This document shows positions 8,527-16,517 of a stretch of 64,000 nt of DNA, one piece after another. Position 1 is the first letter of the stretch, and every line of letters begins with the position of its first letter. The notes below the pieces were generated by a model, which saw only the letters and a program-made list of their open reading frames with translations, did not search any database and was not told the DNA's origin. Source of the stretch: an uncultured Phascolarctobacterium sp. (GTDB taxonomy: Bacteria > Bacillota > Negativicutes > Acidaminococcales > Acidaminococcaceae); the NCBI GenBank assembly GCA_900551745.1, contig URXA01000001.1, positions 1-64,000 on the forward strand, read 5' to 3'. Both the position numbers and the translations under genes were made by a program.

Positions 8527-8690
8527 AAAGTAGATTTAAAATAAATGTAATGTTTTACGAGATTGAATGTTTGTATTAAAGTTAAATAGCATGAAAGTAT
8601 ATCTGGGGGGGACATGCTCGCTAAGTATGTGCCTTTCAGAAGAATACCTCTTCCAGATTTATTTGTCTGGGAGGGGTATTTTTTATTTGT
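8527..8690 (+). ncRNA. Candidate attenuator leader RNA upstream of autotransporter
   Basis: Seen: ATCT plus seven Gs (8601-8611); hairpin ACATGCT/AGTATGT (8612-8618, 8624-8630); conserved linker GTGCCTTTCAGAAG; then a fully paired 15-bp terminator stem (8643-8657, 8666-8680, G-U pairs allowed) with a T run. ATCTGG (8601-8606) is complementary to CCAGAT (8653-8658) inside the terminator's 5' arm, so an antiterminator fold is possible. The upstream promoter makes this a 5' leader rather than the terminator of another gene. A small reading frame overlaps it. The ligand or trigger is unknown, and I recognise no described riboswitch class. Confidence 0.65.
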
Positions 8691-8715
8691 CGTGATATTT
8701 TTTCCAAAGAAATGA
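8614..8715 (+). CDS. Candidate leader peptide, copy 1 (33 aa)
   Basis: ATG follows a seven-G tract that could act as the Shine-Dalgarno. The peptide starts MLAKYVPFRRIPLPDL, and 13 of these first 16 residues are shared with the small frame at 12020-12124. Codons AGA AGA ATA (8638-8646) sit exactly at the base of the terminator stem; AGA appears infrequent in the nearby housekeeping genes. After residue 16 the two peptides diverge. Nucleotide identity there may reflect RNA structure rather than peptide selection. Confidence 0.35.
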   Translation: MLAKYVPFRRIPLPDLFVWEGYFLFVVIFFPKK

Positions 8716-8783
8716 GGTGAAAGTATTAAGTGTGAAATTTTATGGTTTGAAATACTAATATTATTTTGAAAGGAAGCTTTTTT

Positions 8784-11639
8784 ATGAAAAAAAATTTAAA
8801 AAGTGCCGTATTATGCAGCGTAGCCTGCATGAGTCTTTATACACAAAGTGGATTATTAGATATAAAAACAGTATATGCAGCAGAATATGCAGAAAATGTA
8901 AAAGTGGATGGTGGAAGTATCGAATATAAAGATGACTCTGTACATGTTATTCAAAAACCTAATATTGAAGGAGCTCCTGATTCTGTATTAACAAGAGAGG
9001 ATACTACTCTAACGGGATCTATGTTCGAAGTAAACTCTTATAATGATAAAGGATCAGAAAATGTAAAAAAAGTTGATGTTTTAAATGGAACAGTAAGTAT
9101 AAGCGGAACAAGTATAGAAAATAAAAGTATTTATGGTACTGTTATTTTTTTGCACTCTATGGCTGATGCCGATGAAAGAGGTGGTCCTAAAATACTTAAA
9201 TCAGAAAACGGTGTTGTGCAAATATCTGATAATTCTATTATAAGTGCTAGCGGTCATGAAATTACTGGTTCTAGGATAGATACACAACAATCTTATGCTT
9301 ATGCCAATAATGGCGAAGTATCTATTAAGGATAGTGAAATTAATTGTTCTTCAATAAAAGGTTCTTATGCTGTATCTTGGACAGGAAAGGCTGATACTCA
9401 AAATGGTAAAATCAACATAGAAAATTCCAATGTAACTACTTCTAGCTACTATAATCCTGACAGTAATAACAATTTAGGTAGTGCTATAGTTGGTAACTAT
9501 TCTAAAGCTGTGTATGAGGGAACTGAAAAAATGTTTGCAAATAATGGACAAGTTATTGCAAAAGACTCAAGCATAAATGGAGGTATTGTAGGAAGTATTG
9601 CTCAAGGAGGAGAAAATTCTAATCTGGAAGCTAGTGATAACGAAGTAGTAATTATGAATACTAGTGTAACAAAGGGAGTGATCGGTGGCAGAGTCTATTT
9701 TGGAACAACTTCTTCTAGTAACGAAAATAAAGTTACAATCACTGATAAGAGTGTTGTTGAAGGTGATATTTACGGCGGATATGTTTCGAGCTTAAATACA
9801 ATGACAAGTAATGATAATACAGTAAATATTTATGATAGTGAAGTAACTGGGAATATTTATGGTACTTTAGTAACAACATCTTCCCAGGCCAATGGTGATA
9901 AAACCGAAACTAATAATAATACTATCGAAATTGTCAATAGTATTATAAATAAGAATGCTGAAAACAAAGGCGATGGCGATATTTATGGAGGAGCAGCTAA
10001 TAATAAAGGAAATACTGAAAGCAATAATAACAGTATTCATATTAAAAATAGCAAAACAGAACATAATATAATCGTCGGTTACGCATCATCTTATAATAAT
10101 AAGGGATATAACGATCCTACAGCCTCTGCACAGAACAATGAAATTATTATTGAAGGAAAAGATAATTCATTTAAAGACATAACTGCTGGTTATGCAGAAG
10201 TATGGAAGGGTGGCAGCGTTGAAATAAAAGATAATAATATTACTCTTTTGAATGCAAATGGTGCCAATTATAATGAATCTAATTTATATGGTTATGACTA
10301 TTATTTAGATGCTGATAGTCAGAATAATACTGTAATAGAAGGTAATACTTTGACACTTGATAATTGGTCTGGAACAGTTAAAAGTATTAATAATTTCAAT
10401 GATATTGAATTTAAAAACATTCAATGGGAAAATGGTGGCATAGTTTTAGGATTGCTGGAGAACGAGGAAAATTCTTTAAAAGATACGGTTATTAGCCTAA
10501 CTGGCAGTACTGTAATTAACAATGGTACAAAATTACAAGTAGGAGATTACATGTATTTTATTAATCACGATAATGATGTTAATTTAGGCACTGACTCAAA
10601 TAATGTTAAATGTGATGATAACAACATATTCACTTCTGGTGTTGCTGTTGAAGGTAAGGGAGCGGTGGAAGTTGAAGCTGACGGCGATGTAAAGTATACG
10701 ATCACGGAAGTTGGAACTACTGACCAAGCCAAAGCTACTACTGATTATAACTCTGTTGCAGCCGCATTTTTGATCTATGGAAGTGATTTGGTAGTTGACG
10801 GTTTAAATGCTATGGAGCAGGATCAGCTGTTTGGGGTAAAAACATTTGCTATTGTTGAGGGTGTAGACAAAACTTTCGAAGTAGCAGATGATTTAAAGGT
10901 AAACGGCTGGAACGGTCTTTACGGCGTTGGTAATATAAAAAAGACAGACGACGGTGTATTATCTTATGCGGCTTTCTTTGAAAACGGTACAGCTAATTAT
11001 CGTGTTTACAACAGTTTTATGGATGAAGCATTCCGTGGTAACGGCAGCATCGTATATAATGGTGGCGGTATTGCGGGCAGATACAAGAAGGACGGAGGAG
11101 TTTACGCAGAAGCTTCTGTTCGTGCCGGTATGTTAAAGAACCAAATGAAAGATATTTTCCGTGATGGAAATGGTAATGCCTATGGCTACGACACAGAAAA
11201 TCCATATTGGGCCTTACATGTTGGAACAGGAAAGATCTATGATGTGGGAGAAAATAAAGATCTGGACGTTTATGCCCGCTATTATCACACATATAATGAT
11301 GGAGACAGTTTTATGGCAGCGGGAGATCGTTTTGATGTAGACAGCGTTACAAGTAATCGTCTGCGTTTGGGAATGAGATACAACACAAATAAAGATAAAA
11401 AGTGGCAGACATATTACGGTGCAGCCTATGAATATGAATTCAGCGGAGATTCTAAAGTACATATTAATGATGATACCTTAGTAAAGGAAAGTATGAAAGG
11501 AAGCAGTTGTTTTGCAGAAATAGGATTTAATTATCAGAGAGATAAAAAATCGTCCTGGGATTTTGAAGGTAGACTGCGTGGTTATGTAGGTGAAACTAAA
11601 GGTATCAGTGGTATGCTGCGGGTCAATTATTCATTCTGA
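8784..11639 (+). CDS. Classical autotransporter with repetitive passenger, 951 aa
   Basis: ATG 8784 is preceded by AAAGGAAG (an upstream in-frame TTG at 8766 lacks support). The signal peptide covers about residues 1-35 (SAVLCSVACMSLYTQSG...VYAAE). The passenger contains loose repeats of the form D-I-Y-G-G...N-N-x-V-x-I (for example DIYGGYVSS, NIYGTLV, DIYGGAANN), typical of a beta-helix. The last 280 residues form an autotransporter barrel ending Tyr-Ser-Phe. Barrel and repeats resemble the protein at 47033-49735 (AAYEYEFSGD versus MAYEYEFDGT). AT-rich composition suggests acquisition. Its expression should depend on the attenuator-like leader. Surface adhesion is inferred. Confidence 0.9.
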   Translation: MKKNLKSAVLCSVACMSLYTQSGLLDIKTVYAAEYAENVKVDGGSIEYKDDSVHVIQKPNIEGAPDSVLTREDTTLTGSMFEVNSYNDKGSENVKKVDVLNGTVSISGTSIENKSIYGTVIFLHSMADADERGGPKILKSENGVVQISDNSIISASGHEITGSRIDTQQSYAYANNGEVSIKDSEINCSSIKGSYAVSWTGKADTQNGKINIENSNVTTSSYYNPDSNNNLGSAIVGNYSKAVYEGTEKMFANNGQVIAKDSSINGGIVGSIAQGGENSNLEASDNEVVIMNTSVTKGVIGGRVYFGTTSSSNENKVTITDKSVVEGDIYGGYVSSLNTMTSNDNTVNIYDSEVTGNIYGTLVTTSSQANGDKTETNNNTIEIVNSIINKNAENKGDGDIYGGAANNKGNTESNNNSIHIKNSKTEHNIIVGYASSYNNKGYNDPTASAQNNEIIIEGKDNSFKDITAGYAEVWKGGSVEIKDNNITLLNANGANYNESNLYGYDYYLDADSQNNTVIEGNTLTLDNWSGTVKSINNFNDIEFKNIQWENGGIVLGLLENEENSLKDTVISLTGSTVINNGTKLQVGDYMYFINHDNDVNLGTDSNNVKCDDNNIFTSGVAVEGKGAVEVEADGDVKYTITEVGTTDQAKATTDYNSVAAAFLIYGSDLVVDGLNAMEQDQLFGVKTFAIVEGVDKTFEVADDLKVNGWNGLYGVGNIKKTDDGVLSYAAFFENGTANYRVYNSFMDEAFRGNGSIVYNGGGIAGRYKKDGGVYAEASVRAGMLKNQMKDIFRDGNGNAYGYDTENPYWALHVGTGKIYDVGENKDLDVYARYYHTYNDGDSFMAAGDRFDVDSVTSNRLRLGMRYNTNKDKKWQTYYGAAYEYEFSGDSKVHINDDTLVKESMKGSSCFAEIGFNYQRDKKSSWDFEGRLRGYVGETKGISGMLRVNYSF

Positions 11640-11674
11640 TAATATGTAAATACTTAGATGGATTTTAAAGTAAA

Positions 11675-11715
11675 AAAGAAGCTACTACGTTACTAACATA
11701 GTAGCTTCTTTGCTG
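11675..11715 (+). terminator. Terminator after autotransporter
   Basis: Perfect 13-bp stem AAAGAAGCTACTA/TAGTAGCTTCTTT (11675-11687, 11699-11711). The T run is short. Confidence 0.8.
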
Positions 11716-11894
11716 GTTTTATTGAGTAAGTCTTTCAAAATATAGAGAGTTTCGTTAGTAAATTTTGATGAATTTTTTGGTTTTAGGATCTGCTGATATT
11801 ATCAACTTTCCGTTAAATTAACGAAAGGTTTTAAAGAAAATGATGATTTAGATAATATTATAACAAAAAACAAACAATATTAATTGAAGGTTTA

Positions 11895-11923
11895 TTGATA
11901 AGATATATATATTAATTTATAAT
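11895..11923 (+). promoter_or_regulatory. Promoter of the adhesin leader, copy 2
   Basis: TTGATA (11895-11900), 17-base spacer, TATAAT (11918-11923), the same design as at 8492-8520 although the spacer sequences differ. Confidence 0.8.
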
Positions 11924-11929
11924 AAAACA

Positions 11930-12095
11930 AAAGCAAGCAAAATTAAAATAATGTAATGTTTTGCGATATGAAGTGTTTCTAACACAATGGAATAGCAAGA
12001 AAGTACATCTGGGGGGGACATGCTAGTCGAGCGTGTGCCTTTCAGAAGAATACCTCTTCCAGATTTATTGTCTGGTAGGGGTATTCTTTTTTTGT
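11930..12095 (+). ncRNA. Candidate attenuator leader RNA upstream of trimeric autotransporter
   Basis: Same architecture as at 8527-8690: ATCT plus seven Gs (12007-12017), hairpin ACATGCT/AGCGTGT (12018-12024, 12030-12036), conserved linker, terminator stem (12049-12063, 12071-12085; one mismatch) and a T run. Relative to copy 1 the hairpin changes from U-A, G-U to U-G, G-C at adjacent positions while its loop diverges, a covariation-like pattern. The distance from terminator to gene start is about 50 bases, versus 100 in copy 1. Confidence 0.65.
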
Positions 12096-12124
12096 ATATA
12101 GTCAAGATTAAAAATTTATATTGA
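12020..12124 (+). CDS. Candidate leader peptide, copy 2 (34 aa)
   Basis: Starts MLVERVPFRRIPLPDL after the G tract. AGA AGA ATA (12044-12052) is again at the terminator base. It ends at TGA 12122-12124, just before the adhesin RBS. Confidence 0.35.
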   Translation: MLVERVPFRRIPLPDLLSGRGILFLYIVKIKNLY

Positions 12125-12140
12125 TTGAGGAGGTTTTGGT

Positions 12141-15100
12141 ATGAATAAGATTTATAAAGTTATATGGAGTAATGCTAAAAATTGCTATGTGGTAGTATCA
12201 GAACTAGCCAAATCGAGAGTCAAGGCAGTAAGCTTGTGCAAGATATTAGTTGCAGCAAGTATTTTTGCTTCAGTTATGTCTGATAATAATATTTTAGCCA
12301 GGGCTTATGCCGAAGAAAAAGAAGCTGTATCTGTTGAAGAAGGAATTATCAATAATGGTGAAACAGCTGTCGAAGACGGTAACACGGATGAAGAAGAAAA
12401 AGATCTTGAACAAATCAATAAAACGATGTCTTCAAAAGCAGCAGGCGATAAAAAAACAGGAACTACAGTAAAGTATGACAAGATAATAACAGGTGAAGTC
12501 CATGAGAGACATGAGTCTGGAGAATATGGAGATATAGCTATTGGCGAAAATAGCAGTGTTAATCGTGTTATGCAGGATGTTACTGGTAACGGCGACTGGC
12601 GTGAAGATACGTCTGCTGGTGGTGTAGCCGTTGGTGCCAATGCTAGCGTAATGGGTGGCGGTGGCACCGCAGTTGGACAAAGTAGTAAGACTATAGGAAC
12701 ACATTCATTGGCAGTTGGTAGCCATGCTGAAACTTTTGGCGTTAATAGTATTTCTATAGGAGCTAGTGCTAGTGTAGGTAGTGAAGATTTCTATACAACT
12801 GGGGGTATAAGTGTTGGTACAAATGCTAGTGTTACGGGCCAGCATGGGATAGCAATAGGATCGTCCAGCGATACACGTGGTCCCGCAGCCATTTCTATAG
12901 GTGAAATGAGTAAAGCGTTTGGCAGTAATGCCATTGCTATAGGTACTTTAAGTAAGGTAGAAGCTGATGCACCGGACCCTGATGATGGAAAAACTTATGT
13001 AACAGAAGGAATCGCTATAGGTAGTAATGCATATACCAGCGGCTTTCATGGTATCGCGTTAGGTCCTTCAGCAAGATCTACTGGAAAATATTCTGTAGCT
13101 TCAGGACAGAGCAGTCAAGCAAGCGGAGACTATTCAACAGCTTTGGGGTCTTATAGCGTGGCGAGCGGAATGTATTCAATAGCTAGTGGATATAAAAGCG
13201 AAGCGAATGCTTATGAGTCAATAGCTATAGGTCATATAAGTAATTCGAGTGGTTCTGGATCAATAGCTGTAGGAGCTGAAAGTAAAGCTACTGCAAATAA
13301 CTCATCGGCTTTTGGTGTATCTAGTGAAGCTTCTGGATTGCAGTCAATGGCTTTTGGCTATTATAGTAATGCATCTGGACAAGGAGCCATAGCTACAGGA
13401 GGTTGGAGTGCGGCCTCAGGAACAAACTCAATAGCGACTGGATACTCTAGCACGGCGCTTAAAACGGATTCGATTGCTATAGGTAGAAAAAGTAATTCGG
13501 ATGGTTATGGATCCATTACTTTAGGAGCAGAGAGTAGTACAACTGCAGACTATAGTACAGTTTTAGGCAGTAAGAGTAAAGTTAGTGGTAAATATAGTAC
13601 ATCCTTAGGATCTTATAGTGAAACAAGTGGTATGCAAAGTACAGCTTTAGGTTCTTATAGTAAAGCAATTGGTGACTATAGTGCAGCTTTGGGTGGGTAT
13701 AAAATTGTTGTAGACGGGATACAAAGCGTAGCTGTAGGGGGATGGGGTGCTAATGTAAGTGGTGATTATGCTACAGCTTTAGGGAGTAGTAGTATAGTTG
13801 ATGCTGATTATGCTACAGCATTAGGATATGGAAGCAAAGCGTCTCATGACAATAGCGTAGCACTTGGTAGTAATTCTGAGACTGCTGAAGCTATAGGGAC
13901 TAGCGAATTCAAATTAACACAAATTATAAATAAAGATGGTAAAGAGGAAGAAGTAGATCTTATTATCGGTGGATTTGCTGGATCTAATCCTTTGGCTACT
14001 GTCAGTGTAGGAAAAGAAGGCCAATATCGAACCATTACCAATGTAGCGGCTGGTAGAGTTACTAAAGATAGCACCGATGCTATCAATGGCAGTCAGCTTT
14101 TTGCTGTAGCGGATGGTTTACAAAATCAGATTAACGATATAAATAAGAAAATAGATAATTCTGGTGACAATAGTTACGGTGACGATCATTACCATACTGT
14201 GAATGGTAATGATAAAAAAGAAGAGAATACCGATGTTTCTAACAATACTGATGTAACAGAGAAGCTGGATGATATAAATACGCCTGAAAATAATAATTCT
14301 AGCGGTACAAATACTGACCCTGTTGGCGATAAACCTGCATTGGGTGGTGATTATGTTGGTGGCGACGGTAATCTGCTTATAAAACATGATACTGACAGTG
14401 AGGGAAAAGAATATTATGATATCAGCTTGAATCAGGATTTGAATATTAATAGTATGAATGTCAACAACGTACAGGTAAACGAGGAAATCAAAGTTGGCGA
14501 TGATATTACTATTAATAAAGATGATGGTATTAAAGTCGGTGATGTTAATATCAATAAAAATGAGATCAAAGTTGGTGATAAAGTTACTATCAATGATAAC
14601 AGCGTAAACGTAGGCGACGTTACCATTAATGAAGATAATATCAATATGGGTGGTAACAAAATAATCAATGTAGCAGAAGGCACAGAAGATACAGATGCCG
14701 TTAATGTAAACCAACTTAACAAGCTGGAACAAAACGTTAATAATAAGATAAACAGGCTTGATGGTAAAATTGATAAAGTAGGTGCAGGTGCAGCGGCATT
14801 GGCAGCATTGCATCCTTTGGACTTTGATCCTGATGATAAACTGAACTTCAGTGCCGGTGTGGGTAATTATCATGGGTCAACAGCAGCAGCTATCGGTGCG
14901 TTCTATCAGCCGAACGATGATACGCTTTTCAGCATCGGCGGCACTGTTGGTAACGGCGACGAAATGGTAAATGTAGGTGTAAGTTTCCGTTTTGGTCAAC
15001 ACAGCAATCAGTCCCGTTCCAAAAAAGCCATGGCTAAAGAGATTATTGAATTACGTACAGAAATAGCCGAACTCAAAGCAATGATGTATAGCCTTACAGG

Positions 15101-15422
15101 TCAGGGCTTCGATCCTTATAAATCCAAAATATTCCCCGATACTCCTGAAAATCATTGGGCTTATGACTATGTTGCTGTAGTTGCTGGTAACGGTATCTTG
15201 GAAGGCTATCCAAGTGGAAGATTTGACGGCAGCCGTGAAATGACACGTTACGAAATGGCAGCAGTAATTTATCGTCTGATGACAAAAGGAATACAAGTAG
15301 ATGATAGAATGCTTAAAGAATTCGCTCCTGAGTTAGCCAGGGTAAAAGTAGATACTCTGACGCATCATGAAGATGGAACACCGTCAATTCAAAGAGTAAG
15401 AATAATTGAAGGGCGTGGCTAA
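12141..15422 (+). CDS. Trimeric autotransporter adhesin (YadA-like) with C-terminal SLH domain, 1093 aa
   Basis: An extended signal region starts MNKIYKVIWSNAKNCYVV and ends near residue 56. Head repeats of the YadA/Hia beta-roll type (A-I-G-x-x-S-x-A-x-G) run from about residue 130 to 590. The neck motif (AAGRVTKDSTDAINGSQLF) is at about 633, followed by a stalk with KVGD-x-x-TIN repeats, a second neck-like stretch (TEDTDAVNVNQLNKLE) and the four-strand YadA anchor at about 880-951. A coiled coil (about 960-988) and one SLH domain (about 995-1050, FPDTPENHWAYDYV...YPSGRFDG...EMAAVIYRLM) follow the anchor. After the barrel the chain should return to the periplasm, where the SLH could bind peptidoglycan. 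RBS GGAGG, ATG 12141. Confidence 0.95.
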   Translation: MNKIYKVIWSNAKNCYVVVSELAKSRVKAVSLCKILVAASIFASVMSDNNILARAYAEEKEAVSVEEGIINNGETAVEDGNTDEEEKDLEQINKTMSSKAAGDKKTGTTVKYDKIITGEVHERHESGEYGDIAIGENSSVNRVMQDVTGNGDWREDTSAGGVAVGANASVMGGGGTAVGQSSKTIGTHSLAVGSHAETFGVNSISIGASASVGSEDFYTTGGISVGTNASVTGQHGIAIGSSSDTRGPAAISIGEMSKAFGSNAIAIGTLSKVEADAPDPDDGKTYVTEGIAIGSNAYTSGFHGIALGPSARSTGKYSVASGQSSQASGDYSTALGSYSVASGMYSIASGYKSEANAYESIAIGHISNSSGSGSIAVGAESKATANNSSAFGVSSEASGLQSMAFGYYSNASGQGAIATGGWSAASGTNSIATGYSSTALKTDSIAIGRKSNSDGYGSITLGAESSTTADYSTVLGSKSKVSGKYSTSLGSYSETSGMQSTALGSYSKAIGDYSAALGGYKIVVDGIQSVAVGGWGANVSGDYATALGSSSIVDADYATALGYGSKASHDNSVALGSNSETAEAIGTSEFKLTQIINKDGKEEEVDLIIGGFAGSNPLATVSVGKEGQYRTITNVAAGRVTKDSTDAINGSQLFAVADGLQNQINDINKKIDNSGDNSYGDDHYHTVNGNDKKEENTDVSNNTDVTEKLDDINTPENNNSSGTNTDPVGDKPALGGDYVGGDGNLLIKHDTDSEGKEYYDISLNQDLNINSMNVNNVQVNEEIKVGDDITINKDDGIKVGDVNINKNEIKVGDKVTINDNSVNVGDVTINEDNINMGGNKIINVAEGTEDTDAVNVNQLNKLEQNVNNKINRLDGKIDKVGAGAAALAALHPLDFDPDDKLNFSAGVGNYHGSTAAAIGAFYQPNDDTLFSIGGTVGNGDEMVNVGVSFRFGQHSNQSRSKKAMAKEIIELRTEIAELKAMMYSLTGQGFDPYKSKIFPDTPENHWAYDYVAVVAGNGILEGYPSGRFDGSREMTRYEMAAVIYRLMTKGIQVDDRMLKEFAPELARVKVDTLTHHEDGTPSIQRVRIIEGRG

Positions 15423-15443
15423 GAGGAAGGGAGAAGTTGAATC

Positions 15444-16169
15444 ATGAAAAAAACTAACAAGCAAATAGGTACTGCAATAATGCTCTGCATTTTGCTGATG
15501 AACTGCAATGTTTCTGCAAAAGAAGCAGAAGAGAAAGAAAAAAGTGAACAGGAAATAAAAGTGCAGGTATCTATTACTGGACACGAAAGTGGAAATATCT
15601 ATAAAGTAACGGATGCAGAAGGAAAAGTTTTGAGAGTAGACCTTGGTAAGCATGGAGGGAGGATGTTAAATAGACACCCATTTATGATTATTGGGGAAAT
15701 CAAACAGGATGAAAAAGGTGAGCTTATAGAGATGAAGCGTGTAGAATATGAAGATCCTGTTGTGCAGATTGAAAAAGCTGCCGCAAAAGCTGCAGAAGAG
15801 GAAGAAAATGTATTAGAGGTAGTCAACGACAGAGATATTGCGTATAGCCATGAATTAAGTAAAAGTCATAATAAACATTACTATACTTATAATATGGCTA
15901 ACGTAGAAGATTTATCAGCCTATAAAGAAGTTAGTATAACGGAAATAGAAAAAGAAGAAGCTGGTACAAAGATAGCATTTGTAGGCAGTGCGGTGGCTAC
16001 GGTAAAGAAGGATGAAGTAATGAAATTCTGGGGCGGGCCAAAAATTGGTGGACATATAAATGTTGTGATGAATGGAGCATATGTTCCGCTGGGGCAGCGC
16101 AGCACTGTATATGGAACAATAAATGATGATGGGACGATTTCTTTGGATAGGCTGGATAGTATTGAGTAA
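15444..16169 (+). CDS. Exported protein with two OB-fold-like segments, likely partner of the trimeric adhesin
   Basis: Starts 21 bases after the adhesin stop and is almost certainly co-transcribed. 241 residues with a signal peptide (IGTAIMLCILLMNCNVSAKE). The cysteine context LMNC is a poor lipobox, so lipidation is doubtful. Two stretches of similar design, residues about 35-95 (IYKVTDAEGKVLRVDLG...PFMIIGEIKQDEKGE) and 175-241 (FVGSAVATV...VYGTINDDGTISLDRLD), resemble bacterial OB folds. A helical charged middle (IEKAAAKAAEEEE) separates them. By analogy with accessory genes next to other trimeric adhesins it may assist assembly or periplasmic handling. Specific function unknown. Confidence 0.75.
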   Translation: MKKTNKQIGTAIMLCILLMNCNVSAKEAEEKEKSEQEIKVQVSITGHESGNIYKVTDAEGKVLRVDLGKHGGRMLNRHPFMIIGEIKQDEKGELIEMKRVEYEDPVVQIEKAAAKAAEEEENVLEVVNDRDIAYSHELSKSHNKHYYTYNMANVEDLSAYKEVSITEIEKEEAGTKIAFVGSAVATVKKDEVMKFWGGPKIGGHINVVMNGAYVPLGQRSTVYGTINDDGTISLDRLDSIE

Positions 16170-16192
16170 ATTTTTCCACCAGATTGAAAAGT

Positions 16193-16230
16193 AACCCCAT
16201 AACTTCTTCAGAAGTTATGGGGTTTTGTTT
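16193..16230 (+). terminator. Terminator of the trimeric adhesin operon
   Basis: Perfect 14-bp stem AACCCCATAACTTC/GAAGTTATGGGGTT (16193-16206, 16211-16224) with a T-rich tail. Confidence 0.92.
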
Positions 16231-16279
16231 ATTGCTGTATTGCTGCCGAAGTTGCGGATATGCGGAAGCATAAAAGTCA

Positions 16280-16312
16280 AAAGCACCTGCGTGAAAACGC
16301 AGGTGCTTTGTG
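16280..16312. terminator. Second strong hairpin in the same gap
   Basis: Perfect 12-bp stem AAAGCACCTGCG/CGCAGGTGCTTT (16280-16291, 16298-16309), then a smaller TGCTCC/GGAGCA hairpin. There is no T run on the forward strand. Its purpose is unclear; it may be a remnant or a reverse-direction terminator. Nothing else is seen in 16313-16500. Confidence 0.5.
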
Positions 16313-16517
16313 CTCCAGGCGGAGCAAAAGATATCGGCTCATCAATATCAAGTGAGATTATAACACAGATAGTCATTGCTGGCAATGTTTTATTATTTTT
16401 CAAATGATAGGTGCCGGGCTGTTTAAATTTAGCTGACTGTTAACTTTTAATCTGGATAGTGACTTTGCCGGTAATATATGCTATATTGTTAAACAAAACT
16501 ATGGATGAGGTGTTTTG

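Larger units (their letters stand above)
8425..8690 (+). repeat. Duplicated adhesin promoter/leader module, copy 1
   Basis: Resembles 11830-12095 along its length. It shares AACAAAAAACAAA, TTGATA-N17-TATAAT, AATGTAATGTTTT, ATCTGGGGGGGACATGCT and GTGCCTTTCAGAAG through the terminator. The intervening DNA is AT-rich and diverged, so conservation is concentrated in the promoter and leader RNA. Confidence 0.85.
11830..12095 (+). repeat. Duplicated adhesin promoter/leader module, copy 2
   Basis: Partner of 8425-8690. It occupies most of the 500-base gap between the two adhesin genes, and no other gene is seen there. Confidence 0.85.

Noticed and set aside
8527..8690. Known riboswitch (cyclic di-GMP, preQ1, fluoride, ZTP) as identity of the adhesin leader
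   Set aside because: None of the consensus cores of these classes could be matched by eye, so the leader is left unassigned.
14118..14873. Antisense open frame in the stalk region of the trimeric adhesin
   Set aside because: Ile/Val/Phe-rich translation mirrors the repetitive sense codons; no start signal.
16215..16403. Reverse-strand frame of about 60 codons after the trimeric adhesin operon
   Set aside because: It spans two strong hairpins, has no RBS and has no protein-like pattern.
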